The notes: a model not told the origin generated them from the sequence alone. A DNA stretch of 29,201 bases from Lysobacter_F sp035645555 (GCA_035645555.1 DASQMI010000048.1:1-29201), one strand, 5' to 3'. Positions 12,945 to 21,437 are shown, numbered from the stretch's first letter. Numbers and translations are program-made.

Positions 12945-14737
12945 CAGCCGAGCAACCCGCGGATACGGCGCTGCTCGTCCTTCAGCGCCTGCGGCATGCG
13001 CGGGCCGTATTCGTCGAGGTAGCCGGCGAGGCTGTCGAATTCGGCGCGCCAGCCGTCCTGGTCGAAGCCGAACAGCGTCTGCAGCGCTTCGCCACCGAGC
13101 GCGAGGCCGTCCAGGTTGAGATCCTGCGGCTGCGGGATATGGCCGATCGGCGTCTCCACCGCATTGGCACGACCTTCGACGCGGCCGATGATCCATTCCA
13201 GCACGCGCAGGTTCTCGCCGAAGCCCGGCCACAGGAACTTGCCGTCGGCACCCTTGCGGAACCAGTTGACGTGGAAGATGGGCGGCAGCTTGGCGCCGGC
13301 ACGGTCGAAGGACAGCCAGTGCGCGAAGTAGTCGGCGAAGTTGTAGCCGCAGAACGGCTTCATCGCCATCGGGTCGCGCCGCATCACGCCAACCTGGCCA
13401 GTCGCCGCGGCGGTGGTCTCCGAACCCATCGCTGCGCCGACCAGCACGCCGTGGCGCCAGTCGCGCGCCTGGAACACCAGCGGCACCAGCGAGGCGCGGC
13501 GGCCACCGAACACGATCGCGCTGATCGGCACGCCCCGCGGGTTTTCCGCTTCCGGCGACCAGCTCGGGCACTGCCGCGCGGACACGGTGAAGCGGGCGTT
13601 CGGATGCGCCGCCGGGCCTTTGGAATCGTATGCATTGCCGCGCCAGTCAAACGCGGGCACGCGGTCGTCGAGGCCCTCCCACCACGGCTGGTTGTCGGCG
13701 GTCACCGCGACGTTGGTGAAGATCGTGTCGCGCCGGATCGTCGCCAGCGCGTTGGGGTTCGATTTCTCCGACGTGCCAGGAGCCACGCCGAAGAAGCCGG
13801 CCTCCGGATTGATCGCGTACAGCCGGCCGTCCGGACCCGGGCGCATCCAGCAGATATCGTCGCCCACCGTCCACACCTTCCAGCCGTTGCGGCGGTAGCC
13901 TTCCGGCGGGATCAGCATCGCCAGGTTGGTCTTGCCGCAGGCCGAGGGGAACGCGGCGGCGATGTAGTGGGTCTCGCCCTTCGGGTTCTCGATGCCGACG
14001 ATCAGCATGTGCTCGGCGAGCCAGCCCTCCTGGCGCGCCTGCCATGAGGCGATGCGCAGCGCGTGGCACTTCTTGCCGAGCAGCGCGTTGCCGCCGTAGC
14101 CGGAGCCGTACGACTTGATCGTCAGCTCCTCCGGGAAATGCATGATGAAGCGGCGGTTGGGGTCCAGCTCGCCGGTGGAGTGCAGGCCCTTCACGAAGCT
14201 GCCCTCGCGCTCGACGCGCGCCAGCGCCGCCGCACCCATGCGCGTCATGATCCGCATGTTCGCGACCACGTACGGCGAGTCGGTGATCTCCACACCGCAG
14301 CGCGACAGCGGCGAGTCGATCGGGCCCATGCAGTACGGGATCACGTACATCGTGCGGCCGCGCATGCAGCCGTCGAACAGCGCGTCCATCTTCGCGTGCG
14401 CTTCGTCCGGCGCCATCCAATGGTTGTTCGGGCCGGCATCGTCGCGATTACGGCTGCAGACGAACGTCAGGTGCTCGACGCGGGCGACGTCGTCCGGATG
14501 CGAACGATGCAGGTAGCTGTTCGGGTGCGTGTCGGAATTGAGGCGCGACAGCGTGCTGTCGGCGAGCATCTGCTCGATCAGCGCGGCGTTCTCGGCGTCG
14601 CTGCCGTCGCACCAATGGATGGCGTCCGGCTGGGTGAGTGCGGCGACCTCGGCGACCCATGCATTCAGTGCCGGCAGCGCGCTGCGCGCGGCAGCGCTCG
14701 TTCGCGGCGTGGTGACTTCCGTGGACAGTGCGTTCAT
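12944..14737 (-). CDS. pckG: Phosphoenolpyruvate carboxykinase (GTP)
   Basis: 597 residues. Converts oxaloacetate and GTP to PEP, CO2 and GDP, the entry step of gluconeogenesis. The nucleotide loop AFPSACGKTNLAML (262-275) is the GTP-class P-loop. Other signatures are RRFIMHFPEELTIKSYGSGY, SRCGVEITDSPYVVANMRIM, the FCGYNFADYFAHWLSF segment and NWFRKGADGKFLWPGFGEN. The ATG at 14737 has AAGGAGG about 6 bases upstream; an ORF extension to 14791 has no such site. It lies 50 bp after the TetR-family gene on the same strand and overlaps the downstream oxygenase start by one base. A TetR-pckG-oxygenase operon is possible; pckG may also have its own promoter in the 50-bp gap, but I could not pick one out. 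Confidence 0.97.
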   Translation of the reverse strand: MNALSTEVTTPRTSAAARSALPALNAWVAEVAALTQPDAIHWCDGSDAENAALIEQMLADSTLSRLNSDTHPNSYLHRSHPDDVARVEHLTFVCSRNRDDAGPNNHWMAPDEAHAKMDALFDGCMRGRTMYVIPYCMGPIDSPLSRCGVEITDSPYVVANMRIMTRMGAAALARVEREGSFVKGLHSTGELDPNRRFIMHFPEELTIKSYGSGYGGNALLGKKCHALRIASWQARQEGWLAEHMLIVGIENPKGETHYIAAAFPSACGKTNLAMLIPPEGYRRNGWKVWTVGDDICWMRPGPDGRLYAINPEAGFFGVAPGTSEKSNPNALATIRRDTIFTNVAVTADNQPWWEGLDDRVPAFDWRGNAYDSKGPAAHPNARFTVSARQCPSWSPEAENPRGVPISAIVFGGRRASLVPLVFQARDWRHGVLVGAAMGSETTAAATGQVGVMRRDPMAMKPFCGYNFADYFAHWLSFDRAGAKLPPIFHVNWFRKGADGKFLWPGFGENLRVLEWIIGRVEGRANAVETPIGHIPQPQDLNLDGLALGGEALQTLFGFDQDGWRAEFDSLAGYLDEYGPRMPQALKDEQRRIRGLLG

Positions 14738-14787
14738 GGGCGCCTCCTTGGGCGAAAACGTAATGCGGTAATTCTGGTGGCGGCCGC

Positions 14788-15390
14788 TCAATAAGCCGGA
14801 ATCAATGTCGCCATCACGTGTTCGACATAGGCCTCGAACTCGTCGTGTTGCAGGCGCGCCTGATGCAGCTGCAGATTGAGCTGGAGAAAGCCGACGTAGG
14901 CCGAATAGGTGAGCCGCGCGCGGTTCTGCGCGTCCTGGCGGCTCAGACCGGCCTGGCGGAACGAGGCGGTCAGGTGGTCCAGCCGGCGCTGCGACACGCG
15001 GCCGATAACCGGCTGCACCGCCGGATGATCGAGCGCCTTGAGCAGCTCGGAATAGATGATGTGCGACTTGTATTCGTTGGCGACGAGGGCGAACAGCGCA
15101 CGCAGGCGCTCGCGCGGATCGGCGATCGCCTCCAGCTTGCCGAACACCTGCTCCTCCTCGACCTTTTCCCAGCGCTCCAGCGCAGCCACCAGCAGGGCGT
15201 CGCGCGAGGGGAAATGCCAGTAGAAGCTGCCCTTGGTCACCCCCAGCCGGCGCGCCAGCGGTTCCACTGCCACCGCGGCCACGCCCTGTTCGGCGATGAG
15301 GTCGAGCGCGGCCTGCGCCCAGTCGTCGGCGCTGAGGCGTCCGCTGCGTTCGGATTTGCCCCCGTCGGGCTGGGCATCGGCGAGCGTCAT
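14788..15390 (-). CDS. TetR-family transcriptional regulator
   Basis: 200 residues. The N-terminal helix-turn-helix at about 42-61 reads VEPLARRLGVTKGSFYWHF, a textbook TetR DNA-binding motif, followed by PSRDALLVAALERWE. The C-terminal ligand/dimer domain is helical and not assignable by eye. It is divergent from fadE (185 bp between start codons) and upstream of pckG on the same strand, which suggests control of fatty-acid oxidation and possibly gluconeogenesis, with an acyl-CoA or fatty acid as a plausible ligand (inference). No Shine-Dalgarno site precedes the ATG; TTTAAT sits 6 bases before it on the coding strand, so a leaderless message is possible. Confidence 0.9.
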   Translation of the reverse strand: MTLADAQPDGGKSERSGRLSADDWAQAALDLIAEQGVAAVAVEPLARRLGVTKGSFYWHFPSRDALLVAALERWEKVEEEQVFGKLEAIADPRERLRALFALVANEYKSHIIYSELLKALDHPAVQPVIGRVSQRRLDHLTASFRQAGLSRQDAQNRARLTYSAYVGFLQLNLQLHQARLQHDEFEAYVEHVMATLIPAY

Positions 15391-15449
15391 GGGTGAATTA
15401 AACCATACGCCCCCGCCCGAGCCCGTACGCAGGCCGCTTTATGGGCCGC

Positions 15450-15479
15450 TTGACAGGCGCGCGGCAGCCTTACCATACT
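15450..15479 (+). promoter_or_regulatory. Promoter of the fadE operon
   Basis: Perfect -35 TTGACA (15450-15455) and -10 CATACT (15474-15479) with an 18-bp spacer, about 97 bp before the fadE ATG at 15576. The -10 element overlaps an inverted repeat that could be an operator. Confidence 0.6.
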
Positions 15480-15489
15480 CGCCCGTATG
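15474..15489. promoter_or_regulatory. Candidate TetR operator
   Basis: Inverted repeat CATAC-TCGCCC-GTATG overlapping the -10 of the fadE promoter. Related half-sites (ACCATACGCCC and GCCCGTACGC) occur nearer the TetR start at about 15403-15430. The position between the divergent regulator and fadE is where a local TetR repressor would bind. Inferred only. Confidence 0.4.
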
Positions 15490-15575
15490 TTGAGCCGGCG
15501 GACGTCCCGCCGCGCGCCGCTCCCGCTTCGCGGCACGCCGCAGCGCCCGCCCCTGACCCTACCGGGAGCGCCGCC

Positions 15576-18050
15576 ATGAGCCTTGCCGTGCCCTTTCTCG
15601 TCCTGCTGCCGATCGCCGCGTTCTGCGCCTACCACCGCCTGCGATTGCCAGTCTGGGTGGCGGCCTCGCTGGTGGCGCTGGCGGCCTGCTGGGCGCTCGG
15701 CGCGCATCCGACCGCCACCGCCGTCGCCGCCGGACTGGTCGGCCTGGTCGCGCTGCCGCTGCTGATCGCCCCGGTGCGCCGGGCGCTGATCACCCGGCCG
15801 CTGCTCGGCTTCTACACCAAGATCCTGCCGCCGCTGTCGGAGACCGAGCGCGTCGCACTGGAAGCCGGCACGGTCGGCTTCGAGGGCGAGCTGTTCTCCG
15901 GCAAGCCCGATTGGCAAAAGCTGCTGGCGCAGCCGAAGCCCGCGCTGACGCCGGAGGAGCAGGCGTTCCTTGACGGCCCGGTCGAGGAGGTCTGCCGAAT
16001 GACCAACGACTGGGAAATCACCCACGTGCTGGCCGACCTGCCGCCGCACATCTGGGACTACGTCAAGAAGCACAAGTTCTTCGGAATGATCATTCCGAAG
16101 GAGTACGGCGGCCTCGGCTTCTCTGCGCTCGCCAACCACAAGGTGATCCAGAAGCTCGCCTCGGTGTCGAGCGTGCTCAGCTCCACCGTCGGCGTGCCGA
16201 ACTCGCTCGGCCCGGGCGAACTGCTGATGCACTACGGCACCCAGGAGCAGAAGGACTACTACCTGCCGCGCCTGGCCGACGGCCGTGAGGTGCCCTGCTT
16301 CGGCCTGACCGGTCCGTGGGCCGGTTCGGACGCGACCTCGATCCCCGACTACGGCATCGTGTGCGAGGGCGAGTGGCACGGCCAGCGCGTGCTCGGCATC
16401 AAGCTCACCTTCGACAAGCGTTACATCACGCTCGCGCCGGTTGCCACGCTCATCGGCTTGGCGTTCCGCATGTACGACCCGGACGGCCTGCTCGGCGACA
16501 AGCGCGACATCGGCATCACGCTCGCACTGGTGCCGCGCGACACGCCGGGCGTGGACATCGGCCGCCGCCACTTCCCGCTCAACTCGCCGTTCCAGAACGG
16601 CCCGATCCACGGCCGCGAGGTGTTCATCCCGCTGAGCCAGCTGATCGGCGGCCCGGCGTATGCCGGCAAGGGCTGGCAGATGCTGGTCGAATGCCTGTCG
16701 ATCGGCCGCTCGATCACCCTGCCCTCCACCGCCAGCGGCGGCAGCAAGATCGGCGCGCTCGTCACCGGTGCCTACGCCCGCATCCGCAAGCAGTTCGGCC
16801 TGTCGGTGGGCCGCTTCGAGGGCGTGGAGGAAGCGCTCGCGCGCATCGGCGGTTATGCCTATGCGACCAGCGCGCTGTCGGAAGCCGCGGCGGCGGCGGT
16901 GACGCGCGGCGAGCTGCCGGCGGTGCCGTCGACGATCGCGAAGTACCACTGCACCGAGATGGGCCGCGAGCTCGCCCGCGACGCGATGGACATCCACGGC
17001 GGCAAGGGCATCATCCTCGGCCCGCGCAACTACCTGGGCCGCAGCTGGCAGGCCGCGCCGATCATGATCACCGTGGAAGGCGCGAACATCATGACGCGCT
17101 CGCTGATGATCTTCGGCCAGGGCGCGATCCTGTGCCATCCGTGGGTGCTGAAGGAGATGAAGGCGGCGATGCTGCCGGATCCGCGCGAGCGCCTGCGCGA
17201 GTTCGACCGCAACCTGTTCGGCCACATCGGCTTCGCGCTCTCCAACGCCGTGCGCAGCTGGTGGTACGGCGTGACCGGCAGCAAGCTCGGCGCTGCCCCC
17301 GGCGACGCGTACACGCGCCGCTTCTACCGCAAGCTCAATCGCTATTCCGCGGCGCTGGCGCTGTGCGCGGACACGTCGATGCTGCTGCTCGGCGGCAAGC
17401 TGAAGTTCAAGGAATCGCTGTCCGGGCGGCTCGGCGACGTGCTGAGCCACCTGTACATGGCCAGCGCGATCCTCAAGCGCTACGAGGACCAAGGGCGCCC
17501 GGAAACCGACCGCCCGTTGCTCGCGTGGACGATGTTCCACAGCTTCCACAGGATCGAGGAAGCGTTCTCCGCGGCGCTGCGCAACTTCCCGGTGCGTCCG
17601 GCCGGCTGGCTGATGTGGCTGCTGGTGTTCCCGTGGGGCCGCCGTGCGGAAGCGCCAAGCGATCGCCTCGGCCACAAGGTGGCCAGCTTGCTGATGTCGC
17701 CGAACGAGGCGCGCGACCGCCTCGGCGAGGGCGTGTTCCTGACCCCGTGCGCCAACAACCCGGCCGGCCGCATCAACAGCTACCTGCAGAAGGTGGTGCT
17801 CGCAGAGCCGGTGGAGCGCAAGTTCCAGAAAGCGATCAAGGCCCGCGACATCGGCGCGCTCGATTTCGGCGCGCAGCTCGACGAGGCGGTGCGCGAAGGC
17901 TGGATCACGGCGGACGAGCGCCGGCAGCTGGAGGAACTGCGCGCGATGACCCTGGACACCATCAGCGTGGACGACTTCGACGCCGAGGAACTGCGGTCGG
18001 CGGGCTACGTCCTGCAGCAGATGGGCGGACAGCGCGCGCAGGCCGCCTGA
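15576..18050 (+). CDS. fadE: Acyl-CoA dehydrogenase, FadE type
   Basis: 824 residues, near the length of E. coli FadE (814). FAD-dependent enzyme for the first step of fatty-acid beta-oxidation. Two hydrophobic segments at the N-terminus (about 1-20 and 28-66) suggest inner-membrane attachment. The acyl-CoA dehydrogenase core includes FFGMIIPKEYGGLGFSA, CFGLTGPWAGSDATSIPD, CTEMGRELARDAMDIHGGKG and the GPRNYLGRSWQAAPI region. The long C-terminal extension (about 600-824), with LYMASAILKRYEDQG and VERKFQKAIKARDIGALDF, is the FadE-type DUF1974 region. The ATG at 15576 follows GGGAG. It is followed after 10 bp by a small membrane protein and then a DUF4442 gene, likely one operon. Confidence 0.95.
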   Translation: MSLAVPFLVLLPIAAFCAYHRLRLPVWVAASLVALAACWALGAHPTATAVAAGLVGLVALPLLIAPVRRALITRPLLGFYTKILPPLSETERVALEAGTVGFEGELFSGKPDWQKLLAQPKPALTPEEQAFLDGPVEEVCRMTNDWEITHVLADLPPHIWDYVKKHKFFGMIIPKEYGGLGFSALANHKVIQKLASVSSVLSSTVGVPNSLGPGELLMHYGTQEQKDYYLPRLADGREVPCFGLTGPWAGSDATSIPDYGIVCEGEWHGQRVLGIKLTFDKRYITLAPVATLIGLAFRMYDPDGLLGDKRDIGITLALVPRDTPGVDIGRRHFPLNSPFQNGPIHGREVFIPLSQLIGGPAYAGKGWQMLVECLSIGRSITLPSTASGGSKIGALVTGAYARIRKQFGLSVGRFEGVEEALARIGGYAYATSALSEAAAAAVTRGELPAVPSTIAKYHCTEMGRELARDAMDIHGGKGIILGPRNYLGRSWQAAPIMITVEGANIMTRSLMIFGQGAILCHPWVLKEMKAAMLPDPRERLREFDRNLFGHIGFALSNAVRSWWYGVTGSKLGAAPGDAYTRRFYRKLNRYSAALALCADTSMLLLGGKLKFKESLSGRLGDVLSHLYMASAILKRYEDQGRPETDRPLLAWTMFHSFHRIEEAFSAALRNFPVRPAGWLMWLLVFPWGRRAEAPSDRLGHKVASLLMSPNEARDRLGEGVFLTPCANNPAGRINSYLQKVVLAEPVERKFQKAIKARDIGALDFGAQLDEAVREGWITADERRQLEELRAMTLDTISVDDFDAEELRSAGYVLQQMGGQRAQAA

Positions 18051-18060
18051 ACGCCCGGCG

Positions 18061-18438
18061 ATGACCGACGCGGCGATCCTGGCGTTGTGCGGGCTTCACA
18101 GCGTCGGGTTCGCCGCGTTCCACTTGGCGTTCTGGCGCCTGTTCCGCTGGCGCGAGGATCTCGCCCGTACCTCGCCGGCCACGCGCGCGATCACCCAGAT
18201 CCTCAACCTGCGGCTGATCTATGTGTTGCTGGCGGTCGCAGCCGCGTGCTTCCTGCTGCCGGAGGAGCTGACCGGCACGCGCCTCGGCCGCGGGCTGCTC
18301 GCCTGCATGTCGCTGTTCTGGGTCGGGCGGCTCGCCGAGCAGTTCGTCTTCCTGCGCATCCACCACTGGCTGGTGCACGCGCTGACCGCGCTGTTCGCGC
18401 TCGGTGCCGCGCTGTTTGCTTGGCCCCTCTTCCGTTGA
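18061..18438 (+). CDS. Small integral membrane protein of unknown function
   Basis: 125 residues, strongly hydrophobic, with probably four membrane helices: about 4-25 (ILALCGLHSVGFAAFHLAFW), 45-65 (ILNLRLIYVLLAVAAACFLL), 78-98 and 103-122 (HALTALFALGAALFAWPLF). Charged residues cluster between the first two (FRWREDLARTSPATR). It starts 10 bp after fadE and ends 5 bp before the DUF4442 gene, so it is almost certainly in the fadE operon. No family recognised; a role in membrane or lipid handling is only suggested by position. Confidence 0.78.
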   Translation: MTDAAILALCGLHSVGFAAFHLAFWRLFRWREDLARTSPATRAITQILNLRLIYVLLAVAAACFLLPEELTGTRLGRGLLACMSLFWVGRLAEQFVFLRIHHWLVHALTALFALGAALFAWPLFR

Positions 18439-18443
18439 AACCG

Positions 18444-18899
18444 ATGACCGAACCCGCCGTACTCCGCCTCTACCGCAAGCTTGGCTCCTGGCTGTTCGCG
18501 CGCGCGATCTGCTTCAAGGCGCCGTACTTCGCCACCATCGCGCCGCGCTTCCGCGCACTCGAACCCGGCCGCTGCGTCGCCACGCTGCGCCATCGCCGCC
18601 GCGTCTCCAACCACCTGGGCACCGTGCACGCGATCGCGCTGTGCAATCTGGCCGAACTCACGGCGGGCCTGGTAACCGAGGCTTCGCTGCCGACGTCGAT
18701 GCGCTGGATTCCCAAAGGCATGAACGTCGAGTACCTGAAGAAGGCCGTCGGCAGCATGTGCGCCGAGGCCACCCCGGAGCAGCCGGCCGTAGCCGCCGAC
18801 GCCGGCTACGAGCTGCCGGTGCGGGTGGTGGTCACCGATTCCGCAGGCGACACGGTGATGCGCGCGCGCATCGCGATGTGGGTGTCGCCGCGCCGTTGA
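18444..18899 (+). CDS. DUF4442 hotdog-fold protein, thioesterase-like
   Basis: 151 residues. The pattern of the hotdog superfamily is visible: RVSNHLGTVHAIALCNLAEL (about 53-72), where NHLGTVHA resembles the active-site region of acyl-CoA thioesterases, then strands such as MRWIPKGMNVEYLKKAVGSM and ELPVRVVVTDSAGDTVMRAR. DUF4442 members are annotated as putative thioesterases; acyl-CoA hydrolysis fits the fadE operon but is unproven. It starts 5 bp after the small membrane protein. The next gene is on the opposite strand and convergent, its stop only 3 bp away. Confidence 0.78.
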   Translation: MTEPAVLRLYRKLGSWLFARAICFKAPYFATIAPRFRALEPGRCVATLRHRRRVSNHLGTVHAIALCNLAELTAGLVTEASLPTSMRWIPKGMNVEYLKKAVGSMCAEATPEQPAVAADAGYELPVRVVVTDSAGDTVMRARIAMWVSPRR

Positions 18900-18902
18900 C
18901 GG

Positions 18903-20090
18903 TCAGCGCGCCGCGCGTGCGTGCCACGCCTTCAGCACTTCAGCCTCGCGCGCGGGCGAAAGCCCCGCTTTGGGCTTCGCGCGGCGCGCCTCCGGCAGCG
19001 AGCGCCAATACTCCAGCGTCGCGTGCACGGTTTCGTCCAGCGGCCGGTAGCGCAGCCCGGCGGCCTGCGCGCGCGCCGTGCTGACCCGGCCGAACCCGGC
19101 GTACTCGCCCTGCGCGGGGATCCACGCCGGCAACTCCTGCCACGGGCTGACCTTGTGGGTGGCGAGGAAATCCGCCCGCACCCAGGTCAGCGTGGACGAT
19201 GCGCCCGGTGGCGGCTCGCAGGGGGTGGTGATGCACTGGATCGTGTTCATGCGCCGCGCGACCTCGCGGCAGCTTTCCAGCACGCGGCCCATGGTCAGCG
19301 CGCCCGCGGGCGCATCGGCGTTGAACACGCCGATCGTGCGCTGCTCGATCAGATGCACGAGGAACTCGGCCAGATCGCGCACGTCGATGAACTGGGTCGG
19401 ATCCTGCGCCGTGCCCGGCGCGAGGATCTCGCCGCCGCGGTCGGCGCGCGCCGGCCAGTAGGTGAAGCGATCGGTCGGATCGCCGGGTCCGACGATCAGA
19501 CCCGGCCGCACGATCGTCGTGCGTCCCGGCAGCTCGGCCTCCGCCGCCTTCTCGCACAACGCCTTGAGGCCGCCGTAAGTCTCGCCGGTCACCCGGGTGA
19601 CGGTCGGGTCCGCCAGCACGATCAGCGGTGCGGTCTCGTCCATGCCGGGCAGGTCGTTGCGGGCATAGACCGAGATCGTCGAGATCAGCAGGTAATGCTT
19701 CACGCGCGGCGCCAGCAGCTTCGCCGAGCGGGTGACGTCGGCCGGGATGTAGGCCGAGGTATCGAGCACCGCATCCCATTCACGCGCTCCTTCCAGCGCC
19801 GACAGGTCGGTCTTGCGGTCGCCATGCAGCTGCTCGACGTCGCGGTAGTCCTCGCCGGCGAAACGCTCCGGATTGGTCTTGCCGCGGTTGAACAGGGTGA
19901 GCGTATGGCCGCGGGCGCGTGCGGCCTCGACGAACTGCGGCCCGAGGAAGCCGGTACCGCCGAGCACCAGGATCTTCAGCGGCCGGCGTTCGCTCCTGGC
20001 GCCGCGCGCGCACGCCGTCGGCAGCACGGCCGACAGCGACAGCATTCCGGCGCCGGCGAGCCCGGCGAGCAGTTCACGGCGGGTGGTCAT
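18903..20090 (-). CDS. Exported NAD-dependent epimerase/dehydratase family protein
   Basis: 395 residues. Extended short-chain dehydrogenase fold: NAD-binding GGTGFLG at 44-50, catalytic-type YxxxK at 172-176 (TYGGLK) and Ser near 140 (ISTISVYA). The N-terminus MTTRRELLAGLAGAGMLSLS has twin arginines followed by a hydrophobic stretch, as in Tat signals; cofactor-bound Rossmann enzymes need Tat to reach the periplasm folded. The ACARG that follows is a weak lipobox candidate (Pro at -3), so cleavage type is uncertain. It begins 3 bp after the stop of the transporter gene, so they form an operon. The substrate is unknown; nucleotide-sugar or isoprenoid-like substrates are possible. Confidence 0.83.
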   Translation of the reverse strand: MTTRRELLAGLAGAGMLSLSAVLPTACARGARSERRPLKILVLGGTGFLGPQFVEAARARGHTLTLFNRGKTNPERFAGEDYRDVEQLHGDRKTDLSALEGAREWDAVLDTSAYIPADVTRSAKLLAPRVKHYLLISTISVYARNDLPGMDETAPLIVLADPTVTRVTGETYGGLKALCEKAAEAELPGRTTIVRPGLIVGPGDPTDRFTYWPARADRGGEILAPGTAQDPTQFIDVRDLAEFLVHLIEQRTIGVFNADAPAGALTMGRVLESCREVARRMNTIQCITTPCEPPPGASSTLTWVRADFLATHKVSPWQELPAWIPAQGEYAGFGRVSTARAQAAGLRYRPLDETVHATLEYWRSLPEARRAKPKAGLSPAREAEVLKAWHARAAR

Positions 20091-20093
20091 GGC

Positions 20094-21437
20094 TCAGCTC
20101 CGGACGGCGGGCGATTCCGGCAGCGTGCGCTGCGCGCGGATCACCCGCCATGCGCCGAAGGTCATGCCGGCCGCGAGCAGCGTGCCGAACAGGAACACCA
20201 TCGAGGAGCCGAATGCGGCGATCGCCTTGTGCACCCAGACGAACGTGAGATCGGCGCCGCGGTAGATCGCAGTGTCGATCACCGCCTTGGCCTTGTAGCG
20301 CGCCTCCGGATCGACCCGGGTGTACAGCGTCTCGCGGGCCGGCTTGTTCAGCGAGAACTCGCTGGAGCGGGTCACCACCTGCACGACCGCCACCAAAATC
20401 GGCAGCGGCGATGCGGCCAGCAGCGAGAACCCGAGCAGGATCGCGATGCCGGGGATCAGCAGCAGCGGCCCGACCCCGAACCGGCGCAGCAGCCAGCGGG
20501 TCAGCAGCACCTGCACGGTCAGGGTCAGCAGGTTGATCGCGAGATCGATGTGCGCGTAGTACGCGGTGCGCGCCTCGTCGCTGGGGAAGAAGCGGCGGGC
20601 GATCGCCGCCTGCTCGTTGTAAAGGAACGTGCCGACGCCGATGCCGAAGAACATCAGCAGCGCGATCGCGCGCAGCAGCGGCTGCTCCCACACCAGCCGC
20701 AGCCCGGCCAGCACCGAGCCGCCCATCGCGCCATGGCGCACGGCGCCGGCCCGCCGTTCGCGCAGCAGCGCCCACGGCCGCAGCCGGACGATGCACAGCA
20801 GGCACACGCCGAGGAAGCCCATTGAGACCAACAGCAACGTCCCGACGCCGATCCGCTCGACCAGCAGGCTGGTGATGGTCGGCCCCAGCATCGCGCCGGC
20901 GGTGCCGCCGGCGCCGATGTAGCCGTACACCCGCTTGGCGTGCTCGTTGTCGAACACATCGGCCATGTAGCTCCAGAACACGCTGACGGCGAACAGGTTG
21001 AACACCGCGATCCAGACGAAGAACAGCGCACCGCGTCCGGGCAGTTCGTACCGGAACGCGGCGTAGAAGCCCGCCAGGCAGGCGATGAAGACCAGGTACA
21101 CCACCGGCAGGAACACCCGCCGCGGATAACGCGACACCAGCCAGCCGTACACCGGCTGCAACAGCAGCATCGCGACGAACGTGGCGGTGAACAGCACCTG
21201 CAGGGTGAAGTCCCTGAGCTCGATGCCGGTGCGCTCCGCCCAGGCGATGACAGCGTGCGGGAACAGGGTGGTCGCGTCCGCCGACGCGCCCATCGCGTCG
21301 CGCACCGGCCGCAGCACGTAGTAGCCGGTCAGCAGCGAGAAGAAGTACAGCGCGGCCCACCACAGCGGCACGTCGCCGAGGTGGTCGCGCAGGGTGGTCA
21401 GCGGTCGCGGGGCGCGGGTGGCGTCGGACGGGCTCAT
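20094..21437 (-). CDS. MFS-fold transporter, nucleotide-translocase-like
   Basis: 447 residues with about 12 membrane helices. The first helix region reads WWAALYFFSLLTGYYVLRPV followed by RDAMG, a feature I associate with proteins related to the ATP/ADP translocase (TLC/Npt) group of the major facilitator fold. FSLNKPARETLYTRVDPEARYKAKAVID near the end is also characteristic of that group (the last helices and loop). The transported compound cannot be assigned: it could be a nucleotide or another metabolite. The ATG at 21437 has CCGGAG about 8 bases upstream; a longer open frame to 22265 lies opposite the GMC gene and is not used. It is the first gene of a two-gene unit with the exported epimerase. 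Confidence 0.72.
   Translation of the reverse strand: MSPSDATRAPRPLTTLRDHLGDVPLWWAALYFFSLLTGYYVLRPVRDAMGASADATTLFPHAVIAWAERTGIELRDFTLQVLFTATFVAMLLLQPVYGWLVSRYPRRVFLPVVYLVFIACLAGFYAAFRYELPGRGALFFVWIAVFNLFAVSVFWSYMADVFDNEHAKRVYGYIGAGGTAGAMLGPTITSLLVERIGVGTLLLVSMGFLGVCLLCIVRLRPWALLRERRAGAVRHGAMGGSVLAGLRLVWEQPLLRAIALLMFFGIGVGTFLYNEQAAIARRFFPSDEARTAYYAHIDLAINLLTLTVQVLLTRWLLRRFGVGPLLLIPGIAILLGFSLLAASPLPILVAVVQVVTRSSEFSLNKPARETLYTRVDPEARYKAKAVIDTAIYRGADLTFVWVHKAIAAFGSSMVFLFGTLLAAGMTFGAWRVIRAQRTLPESPAVRS

Noticed and set aside
12945..13571. Extended N-terminus of the prolyl-hydroxylase-like oxygenase inside pckG
   Set aside because: The frame is open but overlaps pckG over 600 bp and lacks dioxygenase features; the TGATG junction gives a natural start.
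15387..17675. 762-codon open frame on the minus strand opposite fadE
   Set aside because: Low-complexity Arg/Ala/His/Gln translation typical of antisense shadows; the plus strand encodes clear FadE.
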